The notes beneath the pieces are model-generated. The model saw only the letters and a list, made by a program, of their open reading frames with translations, ran no database searches and was not told the DNA's origin. Shown here in pieces: positions 50,338 to 59,076 of a stretch of DNA of 64,000 nucleotides; within the stretch, counting starts at the first letter, position 1; each line of letters opens with the position of its first letter. The stretch comes from Blattabacterium sp. (Blaberus giganteus) (GTDB lineage: Bacteria; Bacteroidota; Bacteroidia; Flavobacteriales; Blattabacteriaceae): positions 558,001 through 622,000 of the forward strand of contig NC_017924.1 of the NCBI RefSeq assembly GCF_000262715.1, in the 5' to 3' direction. The position numbers and the translations under genes are program-made.

Positions 50338-51218
50338 ACTGATGAATGAAGAACTTCATACACGGTATTTCCTATATTATCTGGAGATTTTACAATATGT
50401 ATTCCATTTTTTTCCATGATTTTCATTTTTTCCTGTGCTGTCTCTATTTCTTTTTCTATAATAGCTCCAGCATGTCCCATTGTTTTTCCTTTTGGAGCCG
50501 TTTGTCCAGCTATAAAACCTATCACAGGTTTCTTATTTTTCAATTTTTTCATCCATTCAGCCGCTTCAACTTCTAATCGCCCTCCTATCTCTCCAATCAT
50601 AACAATACATTCTGTTTCTGAATCATGCAAAAATAGTTTCATAACTTCTTTTATATTCATTCCAATAATAGAATCTCCTCCTATCCCAATAGCAGTGGAA
50701 ATACCACACCCTAATTTTACAATTTGATCTGCTGCTTCATAAGTTAGAGTTCCTGATCTAGAAATAATACCTACATTTCCTTTTTTTTTAAAAATTGAAT
50801 TAGGCATTATTCCTACTTTTGATTTTTCTGGAGAAATAATTCCAGGACAATTTGGTCCTATTAAACAAGATTTTTTTCCTTTTAAAAAATGCTTGACTCG
50901 AATCATATCTGAAACAGGAATTCCTTCTGTTATACAAACAATAACTTGTATATTCATGTAAATAGATTCTAAAATAGCATCAGAAGCAAAAGCAGAAGGA
51001 ACAAAAATTACGCTAACATTTCCTCCTGTTTGATTTACTGCTTCTTCAATAGTATTAAAAATTGGAACACCTAAATACATATGACCTCCTTTCCCTGGTG
51101 TTATTCCTCCCACTATGGAAGTACCATAATTTATCATTTGTTCAGTATGAAATAATCCTTCTTTTCCAGTTAATCCTTGTACAAGGACTTTTATGTTTTC
51201 ATCTATCAAAATACTCAT
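50334..51218 (-). CDS. sucD: Succinyl-CoA ligase alpha subunit
   Basis: TCA-cycle enzyme subunit that carries the phosphohistidine and binds CoA. VQGLTGKEGLFHTEQM near residues 13-28, GPNCPGIISP, and the active His in MGHAGAII near 248-253 are conserved. At 294 residues it is complete. The beta-subunit gene sucC is not in this window. Efp lies nine bases upstream on the same strand. Confidence 0.97.
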   Translation of the reverse strand: MSILIDENIKVLVQGLTGKEGLFHTEQMINYGTSIVGGITPGKGGHMYLGVPIFNTIEEAVNQTGGNVSVIFVPSAFASDAILESIYMNIQVIVCITEGIPVSDMIRVKHFLKGKKSCLIGPNCPGIISPEKSKVGIMPNSIFKKKGNVGIISRSGTLTYEAADQIVKLGCGISTAIGIGGDSIIGMNIKEVMKLFLHDSETECIVMIGEIGGRLEVEAAEWMKKLKNKKPVIGFIAGQTAPKGKTMGHAGAIIEKEIETAQEKMKIMEKNGIHIVKSPDNIGNTVYEVLHSSV

Positions 51219-51227
51219 GATAATTAA

Positions 51228-51836
51228 CTAATTTTTTTTATTACAAATAATTTTTCTAACTCTTTCTATATAAGATTTATTTTCTATATTTATTTTAACA
51301 AATTCTCCTATGTCGATAAAAGAAGGGACTAATAATCTAGTTCCTGTTTCTAAAACGGCTATTTTATTACTATTATTAATAGTATCTCCTTTTTTAACTG
51401 ATTCTGTATGTTCCACTTTAAAAATAACTGTGGAAGGCATTTTTAAAAATAAGAAAATCTTTTCTTTTTCATTCTTCACATGAAAAAAAATCTTTACTTT
51501 CATTCCTTCTTTTAAAAACTCTATATTTGTATTTTTTATTAATTTTATTTCTATTTGTATTTGATCATAAGTTCTCTCATTCATAAAATAAAAAATATTT
51601 ATTTCTTTATATAAATATCTATATGAATCAAATTCTATTTGAACTTTTTTCAATTTATGTTTTGCTGAAAAATTGTTTTCTAAAACATGACCTGTTATCA
51701 AATTTTTCAACTTTGTTCTAAAAAAAGCATATCCTTTTCCTGGTTTTACATGAAGAAAATCAATAATTTTATAGATTTCTTCATTCCATTGTATATACAA
51801 ACCTTTTCTAATATTCATTGAATTAAAATTTGTCAT
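51228..51836 (-). CDS. efp: Elongation factor P
   Basis: Relieves ribosome stalling at proline stretches. The KOW-like N-domain contains the loop HVKPGKGYAFFRTKL near residues 29-43 with the conserved Lys at the PGKG tip; two OB domains follow, ending FIDIGEFVKINIENKSYIERV. The middle OB domain is divergent. It overlaps the lpxC-fabZ gene by 14 bases from the ATG at 51836; an in-frame ATG at 51818 would avoid overlap. In many Flavobacteria lpxA stands between these two genes; here it is absent. Confidence 0.93.
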   Translation of the reverse strand: MTNFNSMNIRKGLYIQWNEEIYKIIDFLHVKPGKGYAFFRTKLKNLITGHVLENNFSAKHKLKKVQIEFDSYRYLYKEINIFYFMNERTYDQIQIEIKLIKNTNIEFLKEGMKVKIFFHVKNEKEKIFLFLKMPSTVIFKVEHTESVKKGDTINNSNKIAVLETGTRLLVPSFIDIGEFVKINIENKSYIERVRKIICNKKN

Positions 51837-53169
51837 AATTCTTAACTATTTTTGCAACAACTTCTGCTTCTACTACAAGTTTGTTGTTAACAAAACCTTT
51901 TCCTTTCATAAAAACAATTCCTCTTTTCATAGTTTCTAACAAACAAACTTGAAGAATAATTATATCTCCAGGAACTATTTTATGTTTAAATTTTACTTTA
52001 TCTATTTTTAAAAAATAGGTAGAATATAATTCAGGATGATTTAATTTATTTAACACAAGGATCCCTCCAACTTGTGCAATCGCTTCTATTTGTAAGACTC
52101 CAGGCATAATTGGTTCTCTAGGAAAATGTCCTATAAAAAAAGATTCATTCATTGTTACATTTTTAATTCCTACAATACTATTTTCTGTTAAATCTATAAT
52201 TTTATCTACTAAAAGAAATGGAGGTTTATGAGGTAAAATTTTCATAATATTTCTTATGTCTAAAATAGGTTTCTTTTTTAAATCAAATTCAGGAATATCA
52301 TTTTTTTTAAATATTTGAATCTTATTCATTAATTCCTTTAAAAATTGCATAATGATATAATTATCTGGATTATAAAAAATGAATTTACCTTTTAATTTAG
52401 TTCCCAATAAAGTTATAAAACCTATAATATCTAAAAGAAAATGTTCAGCTATTTCATTAAATTTAAATACTTGTTGATCTTGATAAAAAAATGTATTATG
52501 CAAAAAAGAATACGTGGAATTTTCTTTCATTTTTTGAAATTTTTTTTTCAAAAAATCAACTTCTTTTTTTTGTTTTTTTTCTTTGTAAAGAAGACAAAAA
52601 ATTCTTGAACTTGCAATTTTTTGAAATTGATATAAATGTTTAAAAATAGCGTTTTGTGTATATTTATAATTTAAATCTATAACGGTCATGATTTCAAGTT
52701 TACTATCAGGTAAAACTATAATTTCTCCTCCTGTTTCTTTTTTATTTTTATAAGAAATGATTTTCGTTATTGAATAATATTTTCTTATTTCGCTCTGTTC
52801 TATAATTCCTACTTTCTTAATTGCTTCTACAAAAAATTTAGAAGAACCATCCATTATAGGAATTTCAATATTATCTAATTCTATGATCACATTATCTAAA
52901 TCCATACCTGTTAAAGCTGCTAAAACATGTTCAGTCGTATAAATTTTGAATCCATTTTTCTCCAAAATGATACCTTTATCTATACTTTCCTTTATGAAAA
53001 AAGAATAATGAGCTTCAATACAAGGTTTTTCTTTTATATCTGTTCTAATAAAAATAAATCCTGTATGGATTTGAGCAGGTTTAAAAGTAATAGTTACTTT
53101 TTCTTTAGTATATAAACCCAATCCTTGTAAAGAAATTTTTCCTGCAATAGTTTTTTGCTTTTCAAGCAT
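51823..53169 (-). CDS. fabZ: LpxC-FabZ fusion with a degenerate LpxC half
   Basis: The 448-residue product has the Bacteroidota fusion layout: LpxC (1-290) and FabZ (300-448). The FabZ half is intact, with LPHKPPFLLVD, catalytic His348 in GHFPREPIMPG and Glu362 in LQIEAIAQ, and would dehydrate 3-hydroxyacyl-ACP. In the LpxC half Glu80-His81 (TTEHVLAAL) and His243/Asp247 survive, but the counterparts of E. coli Thr191 (Ile190), Lys239 (Phe244) and His265 (Asp269/Asn270) are changed, and the glycine-rich GGSxDxAIV segment is replaced by Lys-rich sequence. I infer that LpxC activity is lost or altered and the gene is kept for FabZ. efp follows. Confidence 0.92.
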   Translation of the reverse strand: MLEKQKTIAGKISLQGLGLYTKEKVTITFKPAQIHTGFIFIRTDIKEKPCIEAHYSFFIKESIDKGIILEKNGFKIYTTEHVLAALTGMDLDNVIIELDNIEIPIMDGSSKFFVEAIKKVGIIEQSEIRKYYSITKIISYKNKKETGGEIIVLPDSKLEIMTVIDLNYKYTQNAIFKHLYQFQKIASSRIFCLLYKEKKQKKEVDFLKKKFQKMKENSTYSFLHNTFFYQDQQVFKFNEIAEHFLLDIIGFITLLGTKLKGKFIFYNPDNYIIMQFLKELMNKIQIFKKNDIPEFDLKKKPILDIRNIMKILPHKPPFLLVDKIIDLTENSIVGIKNVTMNESFFIGHFPREPIMPGVLQIEAIAQVGGILVLNKLNHPELYSTYFLKIDKVKFKHKIVPGDIIILQVCLLETMKRGIVFMKGKGFVNNKLVVEAEVVAKIVKNYDKF

Positions 53170-53308
53170 ATATTAATACTTTATTCTTTATTACTTAATA
53201 ACTTAATAAATTTAAAATCATACTAGATATAAATTTTTTGAAAAAAAAATACGAGAAAAATAAAAACTTTATGTAATTTATGTTCTATGCTTGTTATTTT
53301 TTTATGTC

Positions 53309-53509
53309 ATGAGTTTTTCAAAACGTATGATTTTCTTTTTTACAGGTTTTATCGTTGGTGTTTTGATATTACTTTTTTTTTCTTACACTTTTAAAAAAAG
53401 ATTACTGAATATAAAAAAGAAAAAAATAGTAGAAAAAAAAGACGAAAAATATTTTTCTAAAAAAACAAACGGAAAAAAATATGAAAAGAACTTATCAACC
53501 ATCAAATAG
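53309..53509 (+). CDS. Short membrane-anchored protein, probable remnant of a DUF4258-type gene
   Basis: From the ATG at 53309 the frame encodes 66 residues: MSFSKR, a single hydrophobic segment (about 7-28, [19 protein letters not shown]), then only Lys-rich sequence. Flavobacteria carry, just upstream of rpmH, a longer protein with the same kind of N-terminal anchor and a soluble DUF4258 domain; here that domain is absent. The frame runs 29 bases into rpmH. An in-frame ATG at 53291 is also possible. It may be a functional small protein or an eroded gene. Confidence 0.5.
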   Translation: MSFSKRMIFFFTGFIVGVLILLFFSYTFKKRLLNIKKKKIVEKKDEKYFSKKTNGKKYEKNLSTIK

Positions 53510-53630
53510 AAAAAAAGTAAATGTTCATGGATTCATGAAAAGAATGAATACAAAAACAGGTCGTATAATTATATATAGAAGAAGAAAAAAAGGAAGAAAA
53601 AAACTTACAGTGTCTAATTTCAAAAAATAA
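53481..53630 (+). CDS. rpmH: 50S ribosomal protein L34
   Basis: Small basic ribosomal protein. The 49-residue product starts [18 protein letters not shown] and has the [25 protein letters not shown] core, the typical L34 pattern. The start overlaps the 3' end of the preceding small frame by 29 bases. Its stop is two bases from the stop of the convergent M14 peptidase gene. Confidence 0.97.
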   Translation: MKRTYQPSNRKKVNVHGFMKRMNTKTGRIIIYRRRKKGRKKLTVSNFKK

Positions 53631-53632
53631 AA

Positions 53633-54802
53633 TCACAAAATTTTGAAACGTTCTATATTTCCAATTTCAGGAAAACTTTCTCCCTTTTCTCCATAAAATT
53701 TTTTACCCATAACTATAGATTCCTCATAGGCAAAAAAATTGGATAAATCTCCTATGTCTACTATTTTTGTAAAAATGGAAAGATTTTTTTTTGTAAAATC
53801 AAATTTTTCAAAATTCATTAGTCCTATGTCTACTAAAAATTTATTTTTATTTTTTTGTATCTCTACCTTTCTATAAATCTTATCTAATAATATGTTTTTA
53901 TTTTCTGGAATGGATAAATAAGATTCATAATTTTTCTCAATATTTTCTCTTTTATAAGAAATAAAATAAATACCCGCAAAAATAGATAATGCACTATATT
54001 TTCTAATGATTTCTTTTTTTAAATCTTTAGGATAATTTCCTGATTCAATTAAAACACAAGGATAGCCTAATTTTTGTAGCCTATCTCCAGTCGCTGTAGG
54101 ATATAATTCATCAGAAAATCTACCTATTGATCCTATATCAGGTAAAATTTTATAAAGTTCTTTTACAATAAAATTTATCACTCCCATAGATTTCTTTCTA
54201 CTTATAGAATAAATATTTTTTTTTATAGAAATAGAAGGAGATAAAAAAGACAAAAGAGCAGGATTAAAGTTTTTATTCCCAACATTGTAAATACTTCTTT
54301 GATCATGTAAATTAAATAATATATTAGGATTACTTTTTTTTACTTCCTGAAATAAAATTTGTATTTCTGGAGATTGTAAACGAATAGCATCTCTATTTAA
54401 GTCTACATTTATAGCGTTTCTTCTTTTAAATATTTCAGATCCATCAGGATTTAACATAGGAATAAATAAAATAGTTAAATTTTTTTTTAAAAATTTAACT
54501 AAATCACAATTTTTTTCTTTTAAAAAAAAATGAAAAATATCAAACATGGATTTTGTTCCTGTACTTTCATTTCCATGCATTTGAGACCATATCAATATTT
54601 TGATTTTTCCTATTCCCCACTTCATTTTGAAAATTTTCCTTTTTTCTATAGACCATCCTATAGGAACAATAGAGCATATATTTTTATACTTATTTATAAC
54701 TTGCAATAAGTCAGAGTATCTAAAAATTTTTGAATAACCAATGCTCCTATCTTTAAAAAATTCATAATTATGAAATATAGACAAAATATCAAAAAACAAC
54801 AT
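53633..54802 (-). CDS. M14-family zinc carboxypeptidase
   Basis: Metallopeptidase of the M14 family, 389 residues. Zinc ligands are His76 and Glu79 in QMHGNES and His166 in FNLHDQR; NPDG and NVDLNRD lie between them, and the catalytic Glu is in LIESGNYP near 272. No signal peptide is evident, so it is probably cytoplasmic, as for related Bacteroidota proteins I recall. Substrate is unknown; peptide recycling is a guess. It is divergent from the CPBP protease gene with a 157-base gap in which I see only a seven-pair AT-rich hairpin (about 54859-54875). Confidence 0.88.
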   Translation of the reverse strand: MLFFDILSIFHNYEFFKDRSIGYSKIFRYSDLLQVINKYKNICSIVPIGWSIEKRKIFKMKWGIGKIKILIWSQMHGNESTGTKSMFDIFHFFLKEKNCDLVKFLKKNLTILFIPMLNPDGSEIFKRRNAINVDLNRDAIRLQSPEIQILFQEVKKSNPNILFNLHDQRSIYNVGNKNFNPALLSFLSPSISIKKNIYSISRKKSMGVINFIVKELYKILPDIGSIGRFSDELYPTATGDRLQKLGYPCVLIESGNYPKDLKKEIIRKYSALSIFAGIYFISYKRENIEKNYESYLSIPENKNILLDKIYRKVEIQKNKNKFLVDIGLMNFEKFDFTKKNLSIFTKIVDIGDLSNFFAYEESIVMGKKFYGEKGESFPEIGNIERFKIL

Positions 54803-54959
54803 AATAACTTTATATTACAGAAAATTCTACTGTTCATGATCAAGAACAAAATTGTTATTATCTTTCAAAAAGATAAAATAAACTTTTACTAAATTAAAAG
54901 ATTTTTATAAAACGAAATCATGAAGAAAAAAAAGAAAAGATGAATTTTTAACATTTATT

Positions 54960-55757
54960 ATGAAGAATTATTTTAAAATAAATTATATAGAATCAATTTT
55001 ATTAATAGGAGCATTTACTGCTTTAAATTTTTTCAATGTAATACTTAGAAAAGTATTGATTTATATTAGTTTACCTGAAAGTATGATGTTTTCTATATCA
55101 TATACTCTTCCTTTCATTTTTTTATTCATTTTTATATCTCATCAAGTTCAAAAAAAAAATATGATCATAGATTTAACCATGAAATTCTCTCCATGGTATA
55201 TTTATTTTATTATCTTTTGTATGATGTTTTGTATGATCATTATCAATGAATATATTTCTTCACTAGTTCCAAAAGAAGGGCCCATATTAGGGAATCTGTA
55301 CAAAGAAATTGAAGAATTTTTAAAAGAAGAAATGAAGAATCCCATTCCTTTTTTCTCTACTACAGTATTGTTAGCTCCTATATGCGAAGAAGTTCTTTTT
55401 AGAGGAATTATTTTAAATGGAATGTTAAAAAATAAAATTCATCCTATTAAAGCTATTTTATTTTCTTCATTTTTATTTGGATTAACTCATATGAATCCAT
55501 GGCAATTTGTAGGAGGGATTATCATTGGAAGTTTTATAGGATTCATTTATTTTATAACTTCTTCTATAATAGATTGTATATTACTACATATTTTTAATAA
55601 TGCTTTTGCTATATTCACTATGTTTTTTTTTATGAATATGAAAGATCCTATTTTATCAAAAAAGGTTAATATGAATATTGGATTAATCTTAATAATATCT
55701 TTCATGATAATAATTAGTGGCGGTATCTTTCTTTTAAGAAAGAAGAAAAAAATCTAA
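54960..55757 (+). CDS. CPBP-family intramembrane glutamic protease
   Basis: Polytopic membrane protein (265 residues, about 7-8 hydrophobic segments) of the CAAX-protease/bacteriocin-immunity family (Abi, Rce1-like). Family motifs are complete: Glu143-Glu144 and Arg148 in CEEVLFRG, His177 in LTHMNPWQF, and His210 with Asn213/214 in LLHIFNN. Such enzymes cleave substrates within the membrane; the substrate here is unknown. rnz follows 51 bases downstream on the same strand. Confidence 0.9.
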   Translation: MKNYFKINYIESILLIGAFTALNFFNVILRKVLIYISLPESMMFSISYTLPFIFLFIFISHQVQKKNMIIDLTMKFSPWYIYFIIFCMMFCMIIINEYISSLVPKEGPILGNLYKEIEEFLKEEMKNPIPFFSTTVLLAPICEEVLFRGIILNGMLKNKIHPIKAILFSSFLFGLTHMNPWQFVGGIIIGSFIGFIYFITSSIIDCILLHIFNNAFAIFTMFFFMNMKDPILSKKVNMNIGLILIISFMIIISGGIFLLRKKKKI

Positions 55758-55808
55758 CTATTACACATGAATTGAATTATTATATAAAAATTTATTGAAA
55801 AACCTTTC

Positions 55809-56729
55809 ATGATGAAAAAACCTTCATTAACTATTTTGGGATGTCATTCTTCTATCCCTACAAATAGGTTTCACCCCACTGCTCAAGTGTTGGAAATAAA
55901 AGGCTTTTCTTTTCTTATTGATTGTGGAGAAGGAACTCAAGTTCAATTAAGAAAAGCAAAAATAAAATTTAATAGAATAATACACATATTCATATCTCAT
56001 TTACATGGAGATCATTTTTTTGGGTTAATTGGATTGTTATCTACATTCCATTTATTGGGAAGAGAAAATTCAGTTAGTATTTACGCTCCAAAAGGATTGA
56101 AAGAAATTATAGATGTCCATTTTAAATGGTCTTACACTAAACTTAAATATTGTATAGATCATATAGAATTATCATCTAAAAAATTAGAAAAAATCATGGA
56201 AAATGACAAAATAGAAGTTTTTTCCATTCCATTAAAACATAGAATTTATGCAAATGGATTTCTTTTTAAAGAAAAACCTAGTAATAGAAAATTAAACATG
56301 GAAGAAATTAAAAAAATACCCGATATTAAAATCGTGGATTATCCTGATTTAAAATTAGGAAAAGATTTTAAAACTTATGATGGGAGAATTATTCCTAATT
56401 ATAAATTAACATTTGATCCACCCAAAATATTGTCTTACGCTTTTTGTTCAGATACTTCCTTTTATTTACCTATAATTGATCATATAAAATATGTAGACTT
56501 ATTGTATCATGAATCTACTTTTTTAAAAACAGAAGAAAAAAGAGCAATTAATACAGGTCATTCTACAGCAAATCAAGCCGCACACATAGCTAAAGAAGCT
56601 AAAGTAAAAAAATTATTGTTAGGACACTATTCAAACAGATTTCCTAATATTAAAGAATTTGAAAAAGAAGCAAAAAAAATATTCTTTAATGTAGAAGCAT
56701 CAGAACCTCTAAAAACGTATTATCTATAA
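55809..56729 (+). CDS. rnz: Ribonuclease Z
   Basis: Metallo-beta-lactamase-fold endonuclease that trims tRNA 3' ends, needed where CCA is not encoded, as in the tRNAs of this window. The zinc motif SHLHGDHFFG is at residues 63-72, and LIDCGEGTQ, SDTSFY, HEST and GHYSNRF complete the site. At 306 residues it is the short bacterial form. An alternative ATG lies one codon downstream. The 3' end overlaps the convergent permease gene by ten bases. Confidence 0.96.
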   Translation: MMKKPSLTILGCHSSIPTNRFHPTAQVLEIKGFSFLIDCGEGTQVQLRKAKIKFNRIIHIFISHLHGDHFFGLIGLLSTFHLLGRENSVSIYAPKGLKEIIDVHFKWSYTKLKYCIDHIELSSKKLEKIMENDKIEVFSIPLKHRIYANGFLFKEKPSNRKLNMEEIKKIPDIKIVDYPDLKLGKDFKTYDGRIIPNYKLTFDPPKILSYAFCSDTSFYLPIIDHIKYVDLLYHESTFLKTEEKRAINTGHSTANQAAHIAKEAKVKKLLLGHYSNRFPNIKEFEKEAKKIFFNVEASEPLKTYYL

Positions 56730-57913
56730 TAAATCATGTTATTGATTCTTTTTAAAGAAAAAAAAGATATGATCAATCCTATTATTATAATAATACATAT
56801 AACCATATAAGAATCTTCTATTGTTATTTTAATGGGAAAAGGGATTATTTTTGCTATTTTAAATATTTTATATTTTTCTTGTATAAAAGAAATAATATAA
56901 GATATAAACAAGCCACTTAAACAACCAAAAATAGTAATGATTAATCCCATATAAAAAAATATCATTTTAATTCTATATAAAGAAAAACCTATACTCCATA
57001 ATGTAAAAAGTTCCTTAATTTTATCTAATTGTAAAATGAAAATAGCACTAAATAAATTAAATCCAGTGATTAGTGTTATTAATGTAAATAAAAAATAAAT
57101 AAATATTTTTTCTGTATTTATAACTTTATGTAAAATTATTTCTTTTTCTGTACGTGTAATGATTTTAAATTTTGGTCCTAATTTTTTTATTAAAATATTT
57201 TTCAAATTATGGATATCGGCTTTATCATGAATTTTAATTTCCAATGTATGGAAAACTTTTTTTTTTATTGTATTCTGAAGTTCATGTAGATTACAAAATA
57301 AATATTTTTTATCCATTTTAGGACTGAAATGAAAGACTCCTTTGATAAAAACTTTTTTTTTCATAAGAAATGAATCAAAAGCATTTTTTTGATAATCTAA
57401 AATAAGGATTTGTAAAGGATTATTTTTTATAGAGGAGAATAACATTGGAAAATATGAAATCATAGAAGACCACCCTACATATATAGATAAAAAATCAGAT
57501 TTATTATTTTTTAAATTTATTTTTTTGAATTTATTCATTACTTTTTCATATTCCATATCTACTCCTTTTAAAGTAATAAAATATTCATGATTATTATAAT
57601 ACAGAAAAACTTGTTTTTCCATAATTTTAGAACAAGCTAAAATTCCTTGTATAGATTTTATTTTTTTTGTTAAAATATTATCATCAATAAAAAAATCTTT
57701 TTCATTTAAACAGGAAATTGTAATATCAGAATAATGAATTTGATAAAATTTTTTATTTAAGTACTCTAATCCAGAAAAAACAAATAAAATTGTAGACAAA
57801 GAAAATGTAGATACTCCAATTGATAAAATTGATAAAAAAACAATAATATTAACGATGTTTATTTTTTTTTTAGAAAAAAAATAACGTATAGATATATAAA
57901 AAGAAGTTGTCAA
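56720..57913 (-). CDS. LolC/LolE-type ABC transporter permease
   Basis: A 397-residue permease of the MacB/FtsX fold: one N-terminal membrane segment (about 21-48), a periplasmic domain of roughly 220 residues, and three C-terminal segments (about 268-292, 315-340 and 365-385). The start MTTSFYISIRYFFSKKK resembles lipoprotein-releasing permeases. It would extract lipoproteins for outer-membrane delivery together with a LolD ATPase, not seen here. It follows rbfA by three bases, an order I recall from Bacteroidota. Confidence 0.82.
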   Translation of the reverse strand: MTTSFYISIRYFFSKKKINIVNIIVFLSILSIGVSTFSLSTILFVFSGLEYLNKKFYQIHYSDITISCLNEKDFFIDDNILTKKIKSIQGILACSKIMEKQVFLYYNNHEYFITLKGVDMEYEKVMNKFKKINLKNNKSDFLSIYVGWSSMISYFPMLFSSIKNNPLQILILDYQKNAFDSFLMKKKVFIKGVFHFSPKMDKKYLFCNLHELQNTIKKKVFHTLEIKIHDKADIHNLKNILIKKLGPKFKIITRTEKEIILHKVINTEKIFIYFLFTLITLITGFNLFSAIFILQLDKIKELFTLWSIGFSLYRIKMIFFYMGLIITIFGCLSGLFISYIISFIQEKYKIFKIAKIIPFPIKITIEDSYMVICIIIIIGLIISFFSLKRINNMIYYR

Positions 57914-57916
57914 AAA

Positions 57917-58237
57917 CTAAATTATTTGTATAGCTGGAAAAAAATCCAATTTTGGAATTTTTTTTACACGATATCTTAATCTCTTAGAAAGCAACTTTCT
58001 ATAAAATCTAGATTTAGAACGGATAGATTTCAATATATTTTTATCTAAAAAAGGATAAATACTAATATATACTTTTATTAAATTCATATCAGGAGTAATA
58101 CATATCTTCATCAAAGTCACTAAAAATTTATTTTCACTTTGACTATAAAAAATTTCCTCATTAAGTATTTCTGCTATTTCCATAAAAAATATTGAAGATA
58201 ATTTCTCATTTCTAATCAAACTCATTTCTTTCATCAT
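57917..58237 (-). CDS. rbfA: Ribosome-binding factor A
   Basis: Small KH-fold protein that binds immature 30S subunits. The 106-residue product shows EIAEILNEEIFYSQ near the N-terminus and VTLMKICITPDMNLIKVYISIYP in the middle, then RYRVKKIPKLDF, a recognisable RbfA pattern. Start may be at the first, second or fifth codon (MMKEMSLIRNEKL). It is transcribed with the permease. Confidence 0.88.
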   Translation of the reverse strand: MMKEMSLIRNEKLSSIFFMEIAEILNEEIFYSQSENKFLVTLMKICITPDMNLIKVYISIYPFLDKNILKSIRSKSRFYRKLLSKRLRYRVKKIPKLDFFPAIQII

Positions 58238-58318
58238 AATTTAAAAATATAAAATGAAAAAAAAATTTGTAACAGGAAAAATAATGTTGTAAAATTGCAC
58301 AGTTTACGTTTTTATTTG

Positions 58319-58392
58319 GGTCCCATAGCTCAATTGGTTAGAGCACCTGACTCATAATCAGGGGGTCGCTGGTTCAAATCCAGCTGGGACCA
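58319..58392 (+). tRNA. tRNA with CAT anticodon, probable tRNA-Ile2 (lysidine type)
   Basis: A 74-base cloverleaf: acceptor GGTCCCA/TGGGACC, D-stem GCTC/GAGC, anticodon stem CCTGA/TCAGG with loop CTCATAA, T-stem GCTGG/CCAGC with loop TTCAAAT, discriminator A. Positions 4-69 and 5-68 are C-G pairs, the features by which E. coli TilS tells tRNA-Ile2 from tRNA-Met. I therefore favour Ile2, which reads AUA after lysidine modification. Automatic annotation may call it tRNA-Met. Tail-to-tail with tRNA-Arg(CCT), 14 bases apart. Confidence 0.88.
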
Positions 58393-58406
58393 TTTATTTT
58401 TTTTTG

Positions 58407-58481
58407 TAACCGGAGTGGGATTTGAACCCACAACTTACAGTTTAGGAAACTGTCGTTCTATCCTGATTGAACTATCCAGTT
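58407..58481 (-). tRNA. tRNA-Arg (CCT), overlapping the rpmA stop codon
   Basis: A 75-base cloverleaf on the minus strand: acceptor AACTGGA/TCCGGTT, D-stem GTTC/GAAC, anticodon stem ACAGT/ACTGT with loop TTCCTAA, T-stem GTGGG/CCCAC, discriminator A. The anticodon CCT reads AGG. Its first ten bases (58472-58481) are also the last codons and TAG stop of rpmA, so both genes must be on one transcript and RNase P would cut upstream of the stop codon. Confidence 0.93.
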
Positions 58482-58735
58482 TTCGTATTATTTACAGAAA
58501 CAATTGATTTATTTTTTTTTCCCTTTTTAAAAGAAACATAGCCATTTTTTATAGCGTATAAAGTATGATCTTTTCCTATTCCTACATTTCTTCCAGGATG
58601 ATGTTTCGTTCCTCGCTGACGAACTATGATATTCCCAGAATTTACGTATTGGTCCCCATATATTTTAATACCTAATCTTCTTCCTATTGAATCTCTTCCA
58701 TTTCTAGAACTTCCAGAACCTTTTTTATGAGCCAT
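58472..58735 (-). CDS. rpmA: 50S ribosomal protein L27
   Basis: The 87-residue product has the typical L27 start [16 protein letters not shown] and the blocks [29 protein letters not shown] and [14 protein letters not shown]. The C-terminus reads VSVNNTKTG before TAG; the last residues appear to be an extension coded by DNA leading into tRNA-Arg(CCT), whose bases 8-10 form the stop codon. It follows rplU by one base. Confidence 0.96.
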   Translation of the reverse strand: MAHKKGSGSSRNGRDSIGRRLGIKIYGDQYVNSGNIIVRQRGTKHHPGRNVGIGKDHTLYAIKNGYVSFKKGKKNKSIVSVNNTKTG

Positions 58736-58736
58736 A

Positions 58737-59069
58737 TTATTTTTTTTCTTGTTTTTTTTCTAAAAAAGATATTATTTTGATTTTTGAAAATAAAGGTCTA
58801 AATCCATTTTTTACCTGATATCCTTTTCTTCTTTTTTTCTTAAAAATAATAATCTTTTTTCCTTTTACATGTTGTAAAACTTCTATTTTTACGTTTATTT
58901 CTTCTAAAAAAGGATTTCCTAAAAAAAGTTCTCCTTCTTTATGAAACAAAAAAACTTGATCCAATAATATTATTTCTCCCACATTTGAAGAAACATGAGG
59001 AACATAAATATATTGATTTTCAATAAGTTTAAATTGTTTATTTTTTATATTAGCAATAGCATATGTCAT
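58737..59069 (-). CDS. rplU: 50S ribosomal protein L21
   Basis: The 110-residue product begins [15 protein letters not shown] and shows the L21 core: [55 protein letters not shown]. The basic hairpin KKKRRKGY is the rRNA-binding loop. It is the first gene of the rplU-rpmA pair and lies seven bases after sufS, so it may be cotranscribed with the SUF operon. Confidence 0.96.
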   Translation of the reverse strand: MTYAIANIKNKQFKLIENQYIYVPHVSSNVGEIILLDQVFLFHKEGELFLGNPFLEEINVKIEVLQHVKGKKIIIFKKKRRKGYQVKNGFRPLFSKIKIISFLEKKQEKK

Positions 59070-59076
59070 AATAATC

